From positions 124,001 to 188,000 of the forward strand of contig JADFDQ010000003.1 of assembly GCA_018262705.1 (NCBI GenBank): a stretch of DNA of 64,000 nt, in the 5' to 3' direction. Shown piece after piece: positions 34,368-41,511 of this stretch; position 1 is the stretch's first letter, and each line of letters begins with the position of its first letter. A program made the position numbers and the translations under genes. A model generated the notes under the pieces. It made no database searches. It was given only the letters and a program-made list of their open reading frames with translations, and was not told the origin of the DNA. The stretch comes from Xanthomonas sp. Lineage in GTDB: Bacteria > Pseudomonadota > Gammaproteobacteria > Xanthomonadales > Xanthomonadaceae.

Positions 34368-36376
34368 GTTCGACCGTGACGCCCCATTCCCGGCTGGGAC
34401 GCGAGGCGAGCGCCGCGCTTGCCGCCGGATCGCGGCTGGCGGGCGCATTCCCCGGATTCGTGCAGCGGCCCGCGCAGCAACGATTGGCTGCCGCCATCGC
34501 CGATTCCCTGGATACGCGCGACCTGCTGCTGGCCGAGGCTGGAACCGGCACCGGAAAAACCTTCGCCTATCTCGTGCCGGTGCTGTTATCGGGCATGCGC
34601 ACGATCATTTCCACCGGCACCCGTGCGCTGCAGGACCAGCTGTTTTTGCGCGACCTGCCGCGCGTGCGCACGGCGTTGGGCGTGGATGCCAAGATCGCCT
34701 TGCTCAAGGGGCGTTCCAACTACCTGTGCCATTACCGGATGGAGCAGGCGCTCGAAGACTCGCGTTTCCAGCACGGCAAGCTGGCGATTCAGCTGCAGGA
34801 CGTGGTGGCCTGGAGCCAGCGCACCCGCAGCGGCGATCTGGCCGAATTGGACAGCCTGCCGGAGGATTCGCCACTGCTGCCTCAGGTCACCTCGACCGCA
34901 GAAAATTGCCTCGGAACGGCCTGTCCGTTCTGGAACGAGTGCTTCGTGGTGCGTGCCCGCCAGCGCGCACAGGCCGCCGATCTGGTGGTCGTCAACCACC
35001 ACCTCCTGCTGGCCGACATGGCGCTGAAGGAAGAGGGTTTCGGAGACATCCTGCCCGGCGCCCAGGCCTTTGTGGTGGATGAGGCGCACCAGCTTCCCGA
35101 TCTGGCCGCGCAGTTCTTCGGCGAAGGACTGGGCATGCGTGCGCTGCTCGAACTTGGCGTCGATGCCCTGGCCGAATGTGCGAATGTGGATGGCGCGCTG
35201 GCCAGCGTCCAGAACCCGATACGCGCGCTGGAATTGGCGGCGCGCGGCGTGCGCGTGGCCATGGATGGCCTGCCGACGCGCGGCACGGTCGCGCGCGCGC
35301 TGGCGGCGGTGGACGTGGAGCCGGCGTTTGCCGCGCTCGTCGATGCACTGGGTGACCTGCAGCGTGCGCTGGAGCCGCTGCGCGAAGCGGCGTCGGGCTT
35401 CGATGCCTGCCATCTGCGGTCCACCGGCCTGTTGGCCCGGCTGAAGCGTTGGCTGACGGGAGGAACGGGGTCGGGTGCACTTCCCGACTCGAGTTTTGCA
35501 GAACACGAAGTATCGTCAGAAAGTGAACCTGACCCCGTTTCGGTGAATTGGTACGAACTCACGCCGCGCGGCTTCCGCCTGCAGCGCACGCCGCTGGATG
35601 TGTCGCAGCCGCTGCGCGCCCACCGCGAACGCACCGCCGCCGCCTGGGTGTTCACTTCGGCCACCTTGGCGGTGGCGGGCAGTTTTGCGCACGCCGCGCG
35701 CCGGCTCGGGATCGAACATGCGCACGAATTGATTGAACCCAGCCCGTTCGATTGGGAGCGGCAGGCGCTGTGCTATCTGCCGTCGAATCTGCCCGACCCA
35801 TCCGCGCGCGATTACACGCAACAGGTGATCGAAGCGGTGCGGCCGATTCTGGAAGCCTCGAACGGGCGCGCTTTCCTGCTGTTCGCCTCGCACCGCGCCC
35901 TGCGCGAGGCGCAAGACTGCCTGCGCGGCGCGCCGTGGCCGCTGTTCGTGCAGGGCAGCGAACCGCGCCACGCGCTGCTGCAGCATTTCCGCGAATCCGG
36001 CAACGGCGTGCTGCTGGGCACCGCGAGTTTTCGCGAAGGCGTGGATGTCGCCGGCGCCGCACTGAGCGTGGTGGTGATCGACAAACTGCCGTTTGCCGCG
36101 CCCGACGATCCGGTGTTCGAGGCGCGGCTGGACGCCATCCGGCGCGCGGGCGGCAATCCGTTTCGCGATGAACAGCTGCCGCAGGCGGTGATCGCGCTCA
36201 AGCAGGGGGCCGGGCGGCTGATTCGCACCGAAACCGACTGCGGGGTGCTGGTGCTGTGCGATCCGCGCCTGCGCAGCAAATCCTACGGGCGAACGTTCCT
36301 CGCCTCGCTGCCGCCGCTGCCGGTGACCGAGGTCGCTGGCGAGACGATCCGTTTTTTTGCGCCGAAGGCGACCTGA
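34364..36376 (+). CDS. DinG/YoaA-type Fe-S DNA helicase
   Basis: A 670-residue XPD-like superfamily 2 helicase. Motifs: Walker A AEAGTGTGKTFAYL, the iron-sulfur cluster cysteines in SNYLCHYR, ENCLGTACPFWNEC, DEAH-like VVDEAHQL, and helicase C-terminal VLLGTASFREGVDV and KQGAGRLIRTE. YoaA/DinG proteins unwind R-loops or process replication-blocking DNA. A GTG at 34364 overlaps the mrcB stop as GTGA. Residues about 366-392 derive from an inserted palindromic repeat. The short length is closer to YoaA (about 640) than to E. coli DinG (716). Confidence 0.9.
   Translation: MSSTVTPHSRLGREASAALAAGSRLAGAFPGFVQRPAQQRLAAAIADSLDTRDLLLAEAGTGTGKTFAYLVPVLLSGMRTIISTGTRALQDQLFLRDLPRVRTALGVDAKIALLKGRSNYLCHYRMEQALEDSRFQHGKLAIQLQDVVAWSQRTRSGDLAELDSLPEDSPLLPQVTSTAENCLGTACPFWNECFVVRARQRAQAADLVVVNHHLLLADMALKEEGFGDILPGAQAFVVDEAHQLPDLAAQFFGEGLGMRALLELGVDALAECANVDGALASVQNPIRALELAARGVRVAMDGLPTRGTVARALAAVDVEPAFAALVDALGDLQRALEPLREAASGFDACHLRSTGLLARLKRWLTGGTGSGALPDSSFAEHEVSSESEPDPVSVNWYELTPRGFRLQRTPLDVSQPLRAHRERTAAAWVFTSATLAVAGSFAHAARRLGIEHAHELIEPSPFDWERQALCYLPSNLPDPSARDYTQQVIEAVRPILEASNGRAFLLFASHRALREAQDCLRGAPWPLFVQGSEPRHALLQHFRESGNGVLLGTASFREGVDVAGAALSVVVIDKLPFAAPDDPVFEARLDAIRRAGGNPFRDEQLPQAVIALKQGAGRLIRTETDCGVLVLCDPRLRSKSYGRTFLASLPPLPVTEVAGETIRFFAPKAT
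35463..35540. repeat. in-frame palindromic repeat within the dinG-type helicase gene
   Basis: A 78-base element (26 codons) whose ends are complementary at 17 of 20 positions: GAACGGGGTCGGGTGCACTT on the left and the complement of AAACGGGGTCAGGTTCACTT on the right. It is translated as TGSGALPDSSF...SESEPDPVSV. The unit is the same family as the hrpA insert at 27.5 kb. Confidence 0.88.
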
Positions 36377-36447
36377 GAAGGTTCCGCGTGTGCCGAATCT
36401 GAGCGCGCACGCAGATGCGCAGTTGCCGTTTCCGCCATAATGTCGGG

Positions 36448-37152
36448 ATGAAGCTGCTTGCATTCGAAACTGCGACCGAAGCGTGTTCTGTCGCCGTTTT
36501 CGCCGATGGTCGCGTGCTGGAGAGGTTTGAAATCGCGCCGCGCCGACACGCCGAACTGGCGTTGCCCTGGGCGCAGGCGCTGCTGGCCGAAGCGGGGCTG
36601 GCGCGTGCGCAGCTGGATGCGGTTGCCGTGAGCCGCGGCCCGGGCGCATTTACCGGCGTGCGGCTGGGGATCGGCATTGCACAAGGCATCGCGCTGGCGC
36701 TGGATCGTCCGATCGTGGCGGTGTCGACGCTCGCAGTGCTGGCGGCAGGCGCGCTGGAGAGCGACGCCGCGACTGGAAATGTGCTTGCCGCGATTGATGC
36801 GCGCATGGGTGAGGTCTATCTGGGTGCGTTCGCCTGCCGCCAGGGCGATGCGCGGGCGCTGGGCCAGGAAGCCGTGCTCAAGCCGGAGCAGGCGCAGGTT
36901 CCGGACGGAGCCGGTTGGGTGGGCGTTGGAACCGGGTTTGCCGCCGCCGCGGGCGGGCTGCGGAAGCGCTTCGGCTCGGCGCTGGGCCGGATGGACGCGC
37001 AGGCGCTGCCGCACGCAGCGGTACTGGCGCGAATGGCGGCGCTCGCCTACGCCCGCGGCGAAGGTCTGCCCCCCGAGCGCGTCGAACCGGCATACCTGCG
37101 CAATCAGGTGGCGCTGACGCTGCAGCAACAGCGGTGCCGACGCGGCGACTGA
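36448..37152 (+). CDS. tsaB: tRNA threonylcarbamoyladenosine biosynthesis protein TsaB
   Basis: A 234-residue ASKHA-fold protein (YeaZ). It partners TsaD and TsaE to install t6A37 on ANN-decoding tRNAs. The start is at 36448 (MKLLAFETATEACSVAVF); motifs include VAVSRGPGAFTGVRLGIGIAQGIAL, the family hallmark, and IDARMGEVYLG. It lacks the catalytic metal site of TsaD, as expected. It is on the same strand as the helicase and the secreted protein that follows. Confidence 0.94.
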   Translation: MKLLAFETATEACSVAVFADGRVLERFEIAPRRHAELALPWAQALLAEAGLARAQLDAVAVSRGPGAFTGVRLGIGIAQGIALALDRPIVAVSTLAVLAAGALESDAATGNVLAAIDARMGEVYLGAFACRQGDARALGQEAVLKPEQAQVPDGAGWVGVGTGFAAAAGGLRKRFGSALGRMDAQALPHAAVLARMAALAYARGEGLPPERVEPAYLRNQVALTLQQQRCRRGD

Positions 37153-37214
37153 GAGCGCCCCGCCCGCGGTTTTTGCGCTATCCTCGAGCACGGCCATGAA
37201 GTTCAAGGGAGCCT

Positions 37215-37700
37215 GTGACGTTGCGGTTATCGATCCTCCTTGCAGCTTTTCTCCTGATTCCGGCGCAGGCCGGCCAGGTTCAATTCAGTGGCCGGACGCT
37301 GGATGTTGGCGATGGTCAAGACAACGGCCCGATCCAGCGCATGGTCGGCGCCGAGTACAACATTCCCGGCACGGCGGCTGACATCATCGGTCGCGCCCAG
37401 ACCTGTGCGGCGTCGGTCGACGGATTGTCGCTGGTGGGCGCAAGCCCCGACAGCGGTACGTTGGTGCTGCGCGCCAACGTGGACTACCGGTCGGGCTTTT
37501 CCGCCCGAACCATCCACAGTCGGCTGGATTTTTTGGCTTCCGACAGCGTCTTTCAGATCACCGAAACCGAACTCGAGGTTCGTGAGGGTGGCGGGGATGC
37601 CGATTTCACAGCGTTGACCCAAGCAGATGGCAGCTGGGAAAAGGGCTTGGACGCGCTTGTGGGGTTGGAGAACAAGCTGGTCGATTGCCTGTATCGCTGA
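37215..37700 (+). CDS. exported hypothetical protein
   Basis: A 161-residue protein that I do not recognise. Residues 1-20 are a signal peptide (RLSILLAAFLLIPAQAG). The mature part is beta-rich with two Cys (RAQTCAASVDG and LVDCLYR) that may form a disulfide, and FSARTIHSRLDFLASD. The start is a GTG at 37215 just 3 bases after AAGGGAG; a TTG two codons later at 37221 would have better spacing. It is probably periplasmic. It is followed by a G-rich repeat. Confidence 0.6.
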   Translation: MTLRLSILLAAFLLIPAQAGQVQFSGRTLDVGDGQDNGPIQRMVGAEYNIPGTAADIIGRAQTCAASVDGLSLVGASPDSGTLVLRANVDYRSGFSARTIHSRLDFLASDSVFQITETELEVREGGGDADFTALTQADGSWEKGLDALVGLENKLVDCLYR

Positions 37701-37704
37701 ACGA

Positions 37705-37753
37705 CGGGGCCGGGGACCAGAGGACAGGGGGCCAGAGGACAGGGGGCAGGGCG
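37705..37753. repeat. G-rich degenerate repeat after the exported protein
   Basis: About 49 bases with two copies of CCAGAGGACAGGGGG followed by CAGGGCG. The end, CAGGGGGCAGGGCG, is identical to the end of the heptamer array at 5.4 kb. It lies in the 74-base gap between two converging genes. Confidence 0.75.
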
Positions 37754-37774
37754 GACTCGGTGTGAACGGATTTG

Positions 37775-38662
37775 TCAGCGGTCGATCAGCTCGCCGCCGG
37801 GCAGGAACTGCCAGGTGCGGGTGATGTGGAGGATGTCGGGATCCTCGCGCGTCTTGGGCAGCGGCGCGAACGGTTCGGACAGCCGGACGATGCGCTGCGC
37901 GGCCTCGTCCAGCATCGGGATGTGGCTGGAACGGATGATCTGGATGCTTTCGATGCTGCCGTTGCGACGCACGCCGACGCTGATCACGACCACGCCGCCA
38001 ATGTGGCGACGGCGCGCCTCGTCGGGATAGTTCAGGTTGCCGACCCGCTCGACCCGATCCACCCAGCCGCGCAGGTATTGCGCCCAGACGTATTCCTTGG
38101 TGCTGGCGGAGACGAATTTGCGGGTCGGTCGGCGCGCGTACTGCTGCGAGCGCAGTTCGATTTCTGCCGCCAGTCGCGCCATCTCGATGTCGTGATCGAT
38201 TTTCTCGCGACCACGCCGCGCATCCGAGGCGACGGCTTCCGGGCGTGCCAGCGGCTGCGGAAGCGCGCGCTCGCCCTGCGCGGAGGCGATCACGCGATCG
38301 CGCGGCGGCGGGCTCGGCGCGGGGGATTCCACGTGCAGCGGGCGCGGCGCCAGGCCGTCTTCCGGCTGTGGCACCGGGCCGGCCTGGGGCGCGCTCGGAC
38401 GGCTGGCCTTGTCGTCTTCGCCGCCGCCCTGATTGCTGGCCTGCGCCAGAAAATCGGCCTGCTTGGGCGTGAGCGGGGTTTGCGTGCGGGTCTGGATGAC
38501 GTCGAGCGTGGGCACCAGCGGCGCCGGATCTTCAAGGGTGAATCCGATGCCGAGGATCACCATGGCATGCACCAGCACCGACAGCACGACCGTGGCGCGC
38601 AGGCGTTCGCTTTCGCCGATGCGCGGCGGGGGCGGCACGATCGGGGCATGTGCGGCGTTCAT
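37775..38662 (-). CDS. tonB: TonB-family protein (TonB3-like position)
   Basis: A 295-residue TonB-like energy transducer. One N-terminal transmembrane helix (ATVVLSVLVHAMVILGIGF, about 23-41) is followed by a Pro-rich periplasmic spacer (AGPVPQPEDG, ESPAPSPPPRD) and a C-terminal domain with NLNYPDEARRRHIGGVVVISVGVRRNGS. No ExbB or ExbD gene is nearby. In Pseudomonas aeruginosa the tonB3 gene has this same position next to gshB and pilG and is needed for twitching motility, so a pilus-related role is plausible here. The stop of gshB lies 1 base before its ATG. Confidence 0.88.
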   Translation of the reverse strand: MNAAHAPIVPPPPRIGESERLRATVVLSVLVHAMVILGIGFTLEDPAPLVPTLDVIQTRTQTPLTPKQADFLAQASNQGGGEDDKASRPSAPQAGPVPQPEDGLAPRPLHVESPAPSPPPRDRVIASAQGERALPQPLARPEAVASDARRGREKIDHDIEMARLAAEIELRSQQYARRPTRKFVSASTKEYVWAQYLRGWVDRVERVGNLNYPDEARRRHIGGVVVISVGVRRNGSIESIQIIRSSHIPMLDEAAQRIVRLSEPFAPLPKTREDPDILHITRTWQFLPGGELIDR

Positions 38663-38663
38663 G

Positions 38664-39626
38664 TCATCCCGCGGCCAGCGCTTCGATCCGGTCGAACAGC
38701 GTGCCGGCGATGTTCAGCCCGAACTGCGCGTCCATCTCGCGGATGCAGGTCGGGCTGGTGACGTTGACCTCGGTCAGCCAGTCGCCGATCACGTCGAGGC
38801 CGACGAACAGCATCCCTCGGCGGCGCAGTTCCGGGCCGACCTGCGCGGCAATCCAGCGGTCGCGCTGCGTGAGCGGACGGCCCTCGCCGCGTCCGCCGGC
38901 GGCGAGGTTGCCGCGGAATTCGTCGCCTTGCGGGATCCGCGCGAGGCAATAGTCCACCGGTGCGCCGTCGACCAACAGGATGCGTTTGTCGCCGTCGGCA
39001 ATTTCCGGCAAATAGCGCTGGGCAAGGGCTAGGTGACGCCCGCCTTCGGTGAGGGTTTCCAGAATCACGTTGAGATTGGGGTCGGCGGCGTGGGTGCGGA
39101 AGATCGAACGCCCGCCCATCCCGTCCAGCGGTTTGAGAACGGCTTCCCCGAGTTCGTGCACGAAGCTCTTGAGCGCTTGGGCGTCGCGGCTGACCAGAGT
39201 TGGCGGGATGCACTGCGGAAACAGCAATGCGGCCAGTTTTTCGTTGAAATCGCGCAGCCCCTGCGGGTCGTTCACCACCAGCGCCCCCTGTTTCTGCGCC
39301 ATTCCGAGGATCTGGGTGTCGTGCAGGTAGGCGGCATCGACCGGCGGATCGGTGCGCATCAGCACCGCCTGCCCGGGACCGAATTCAAGGATGTCCCAAT
39401 TGCCCAAGGTGAAATGGTCGCCGTACACGTCGCGCACGCGCAGCGGCGCCGCGGTGGCGACCGCGCGGGCGGCGCGAACCGCAAGCCCGCCGGGACGCAC
39501 GTAGTGCAAGCGATGGCCGCGCCGCTGGGCCTCCAACAGCATGGCAAAGGTGGAGTCTTTGGCGGTTTTGACGGCCTCGATCGGATCCATCACGATCACG
39601 ATATCGAGCGGGGTTGAGATCGGCAT
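38664..39626 (-). CDS. gshB: glutathione synthetase
   Basis: A 320-residue ATP-grasp enzyme adding glycine to gamma-glutamylcysteine. It starts MPISTPLDIVIVMDPIEAVKTAKDST (the MDPIEAI motif is diagnostic). Other motifs: RTDPPVDAAYL, NDPQGLRDFNEKL, LKPLDGMGGRSIFR (ATP-grasp) and NVTSPTCIREMD. Length matches the bacterial enzyme (about 315). It is divergent from pilG, sharing a 156-base region, and is followed by tonB with 1 base between them. Confidence 0.95.
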   Translation of the reverse strand: MPISTPLDIVIVMDPIEAVKTAKDSTFAMLLEAQRRGHRLHYVRPGGLAVRAARAVATAAPLRVRDVYGDHFTLGNWDILEFGPGQAVLMRTDPPVDAAYLHDTQILGMAQKQGALVVNDPQGLRDFNEKLAALLFPQCIPPTLVSRDAQALKSFVHELGEAVLKPLDGMGGRSIFRTHAADPNLNVILETLTEGGRHLALAQRYLPEIADGDKRILLVDGAPVDYCLARIPQGDEFRGNLAAGGRGEGRPLTQRDRWIAAQVGPELRRRGMLFVGLDVIGDWLTEVNVTSPTCIREMDAQFGLNIAGTLFDRIEALAAG

Positions 39627-39697
39627 TCGGACGTCCCGTGGCGGGTGAAAGAATGGTAGCAGGCAGTGACTTCGTGCCGATTTCGCGAAGGCGGTGC

Positions 39698-39726
39698 TTG
39701 ACAGTCAGGGCGCGTGCTGGAATATA
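39698..39726 (+). promoter_or_regulatory. sigma-70 promoter of the pil-chp operon
   Basis: A perfect TTGACA at 39698-39703 and AATATA at 39721-39726, spacing 17 (TATAGG at 39723 is an alternative with spacing 19). Transcription would start near 39733, at the foot of the leader hairpin. Confidence 0.6.
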
Positions 39727-39730
39727 GGTG

Positions 39731-39760
39731 TTCCGCAACGCGTATATGAACGCGGCGGAA
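39731..39760 (+). other. leader hairpin upstream of pilG
   Basis: TTCCGC, a 2-base bulge and CGCG pair with CGCGGCGGAA around an 8-base loop (TATATGAA), giving a 10-bp stem 22 bases before the pilG start. The ribosome-binding segment AAGGGGA lies just after it and is not occluded. It may stabilise the mRNA 5' end. Confidence 0.5.
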
Positions 39761-39782
39761 GGCAATCGCCCAAGGGGATTAC

Positions 39783-40184
39783 ATGGCGCAGCAAGGCGAC
39801 TCCGACTCCGGCCTCAAGGGCCTGCGAGTGATGATCATCGACGATTCGCGGACGATTCGGCGCACGGCGGAAACGCTGCTTTCGCGCGAAGGCTGCGATG
39901 TCGTCACCGCGACCGACGGGTTTGAAGCGCTGTCCAAGATCGCGGATCACTCGCCGCAGATCATTTTCGTGGACATCATGATGCCCAGGCTCGACGGATA
40001 TCAGACCTGCGCGTTGATCAAGAACAATCAGACGTTCAAAAGTGTGCCGGTCATCATGCTTTCGTCGAAAGACGGTTTGTTCGATAAGGCGCGAGGCCGT
40101 ATCGTCGGCTCCGAGCAGTATCTCACCAAGCCGTTTACGCGGGAGGAGTTGCTCGGTGCGATCCGCACCTACGTGAACGCTTGA
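39783..40184 (+). CDS. pilG: type IV pilus response regulator PilG
   Basis: A 133-residue single-domain CheY-like regulator. Acidic pocket in MIIDDSRTIRRTAE, phospho-acceptor Asp in IIFVDIMMPRLDGYQ, Thr/Ser position in IMLSSKDG, and Lys in YLTKPFTRE. In Pseudomonas PilG signals from the Chp kinase to PilB-driven extension and twitching. Preceded by AAGGGGA. First gene of the pilGHIJ-chp operon, divergent from gshB. Confidence 0.95.
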   Translation: MAQQGDSDSGLKGLRVMIIDDSRTIRRTAETLLSREGCDVVTATDGFEALSKIADHSPQIIFVDIMMPRLDGYQTCALIKNNQTFKSVPVIMLSSKDGLFDKARGRIVGSEQYLTKPFTREELLGAIRTYVNA

Positions 40185-40200
40185 TTAGGGGAAGGCAACC

Positions 40201-40566
40201 GTGGCACGTATCCTGTTGATTGAGGACTCACCGACCGAGGCCGCCGTCATGGTTCAGTTGCTGCAACGCAACGGGCATGACGTCAGCACGGCGGGTAATG
40301 CCGAAGACGGGATCGACGTCTGCCGCAAGACCAAGCCGGATTTGGTCCTGATGGACGTGATCCTGCCGGGCATGAACGGGTTTCAGGCAACGCGCCTGCT
40401 GTCGCGCGATGCCGAGACCAAGAGCATCCCCGTACTCATCGTGAGCACCAAGGGTCTGGACACCGACCGGGTCTGGGGCCTGCGGCAAGGGGCGAAGGAT
40501 TACATCGTCAAACCACCGCGCGAGAGCGACTTGATCGCGCGCATCAACGCACTGATCGGACACTGA
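40201..40566 (+). CDS. pilH: type IV pilus response regulator PilH
   Basis: A 121-residue CheY-like protein starting with GTG (VARILLIEDSPTEAAVMVQLL), phospho-acceptor Asp in LVLMDVILPGMNGFQ, and Lys in YIVKPPRESDL. PilH is the second output of the Chp system, linked to retraction and phosphate sink function in Pseudomonas. GGGGAAGG ends 5 bases upstream of the GTG. It begins 16 bases after pilG. Confidence 0.95.
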   Translation: MARILLIEDSPTEAAVMVQLLQRNGHDVSTAGNAEDGIDVCRKTKPDLVLMDVILPGMNGFQATRLLSRDAETKSIPVLIVSTKGLDTDRVWGLRQGAKDYIVKPPRESDLIARINALIGH

Positions 40567-40569
40567 CGC

Positions 40570-41478
40570 ATGGCCAAGCGCGGCAAACAGAAGCAGAAAC
40601 AGAAAGGCAAACCGGCAGCGGAAACCCCCGCACGCGTGGCCGCCGAATCTGCGGCTTCTGCGGCCGACGCGGCAGGCGGAGCCGCCGAGGAGACGCAGGA
40701 ACCTGCGGATGCGGAAGCCGTTGCCGGAGCCGTCGAAGCGGAAACGGCCGCCGATCCGGTTGCCCAGGAAACGCACTCCGCCGGGGCCGTGGTCGAAGAA
40801 TCGCCCGCTGCCGAATTCATGGAGGCGGCGGCCGACGAGGCGGAGACCGTCGCTGCAGCCGGGCCGGAGGTCGAAGCCGCGGAGTCTGCGGCGGCCGTCG
40901 CGCCGGTGCGCAAACCCAAGCCCAAACGTGCGGCGCGGCCACGCGACCCGCGTTCGCCGTTTCTGGTGCTAGCCGATTATGAGCAGCGCAGTTTGAACCA
41001 CGTCGCCGGTTTGCCGGAGCAGCTGGAGGCTCCGGGACTGTGGCGCGGCGTGGCCTATCGGATCGGAAGTCGGCGGCTTGCCTCCGGTTTCGAAGAGGTG
41101 CTGGAGATCCTGCCGCTGCCGTCGGTCACCCACATCCCCGGCTCGCTGCCGTGGATGCTGGGCGTCGCCAACGTCCGCGGCACGCTGCTGCCGGTGGTCG
41201 ACCTCAAGCAGTTCCTCGAGGGCGAACGCACCGTGCTGCAGGAAAAACAGCGCGTGCTGGTGGTTCACCAGCCCGGCGGCGATGTTGCCGTCATCATCGA
41301 CGAGTTGTACGGACAACGCAGTTTCGTCGATGCCCAAAGCGTGGATGCAACCGCCATCGCCGATGGCCGCTATGCTTATTTCGTCGAACGCGCGTATCGC
41401 CACGATGGCAGCGATTGGGGCGTTTTCAGCCTCGACCGCCTTTCCCGAACCCCCGAATTCCGCCAAGCCGCCGCCTGA
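40570..41478 (+). CDS. pilI: CheW-like coupling protein PilI with a long acidic N-terminal extension
   Basis: A 302-residue protein. The C-terminal 185 residues are the PilI-type CheW domain (GVAYRIGSRRLASGFEEVLEIL, VTHIPGSLPWMLGVANVRG, LLPVVDLKQFL, VAVIIDELYG), coupling PilJ to the ChpA kinase. The first 118 residues are low complexity: a Lys/Gln-rich start (KRGKQKQKQKGK), about 75 residues dominated by Ala, Glu and Asp, and a basic segment (RKPKPKRAARPRD). Typical PilI is about 178 residues. The start is an ATG 4 bases after the pilH stop. Confidence 0.93.
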   Translation: MAKRGKQKQKQKGKPAAETPARVAAESAASAADAAGGAAEETQEPADAEAVAGAVEAETAADPVAQETHSAGAVVEESPAAEFMEAAADEAETVAAAGPEVEAAESAAAVAPVRKPKPKRAARPRDPRSPFLVLADYEQRSLNHVAGLPEQLEAPGLWRGVAYRIGSRRLASGFEEVLEILPLPSVTHIPGSLPWMLGVANVRGTLLPVVDLKQFLEGERTVLQEKQRVLVVHQPGGDVAVIIDELYGQRSFVDAQSVDATAIADGRYAYFVERAYRHDGSDWGVFSLDRLSRTPEFRQAAA

Positions 41479-41511
41479 TCAGCGGACCAACCACCAAGCC
41501 GAGGTCGCAAC

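Noticed and set aside
37196-37381. An ATG-started frame upstream of the exported hypothetical protein
   Set aside because: It has no signal peptide and runs out of frame with the beta-rich protein; the GTG or TTG start gives a proper signal sequence.
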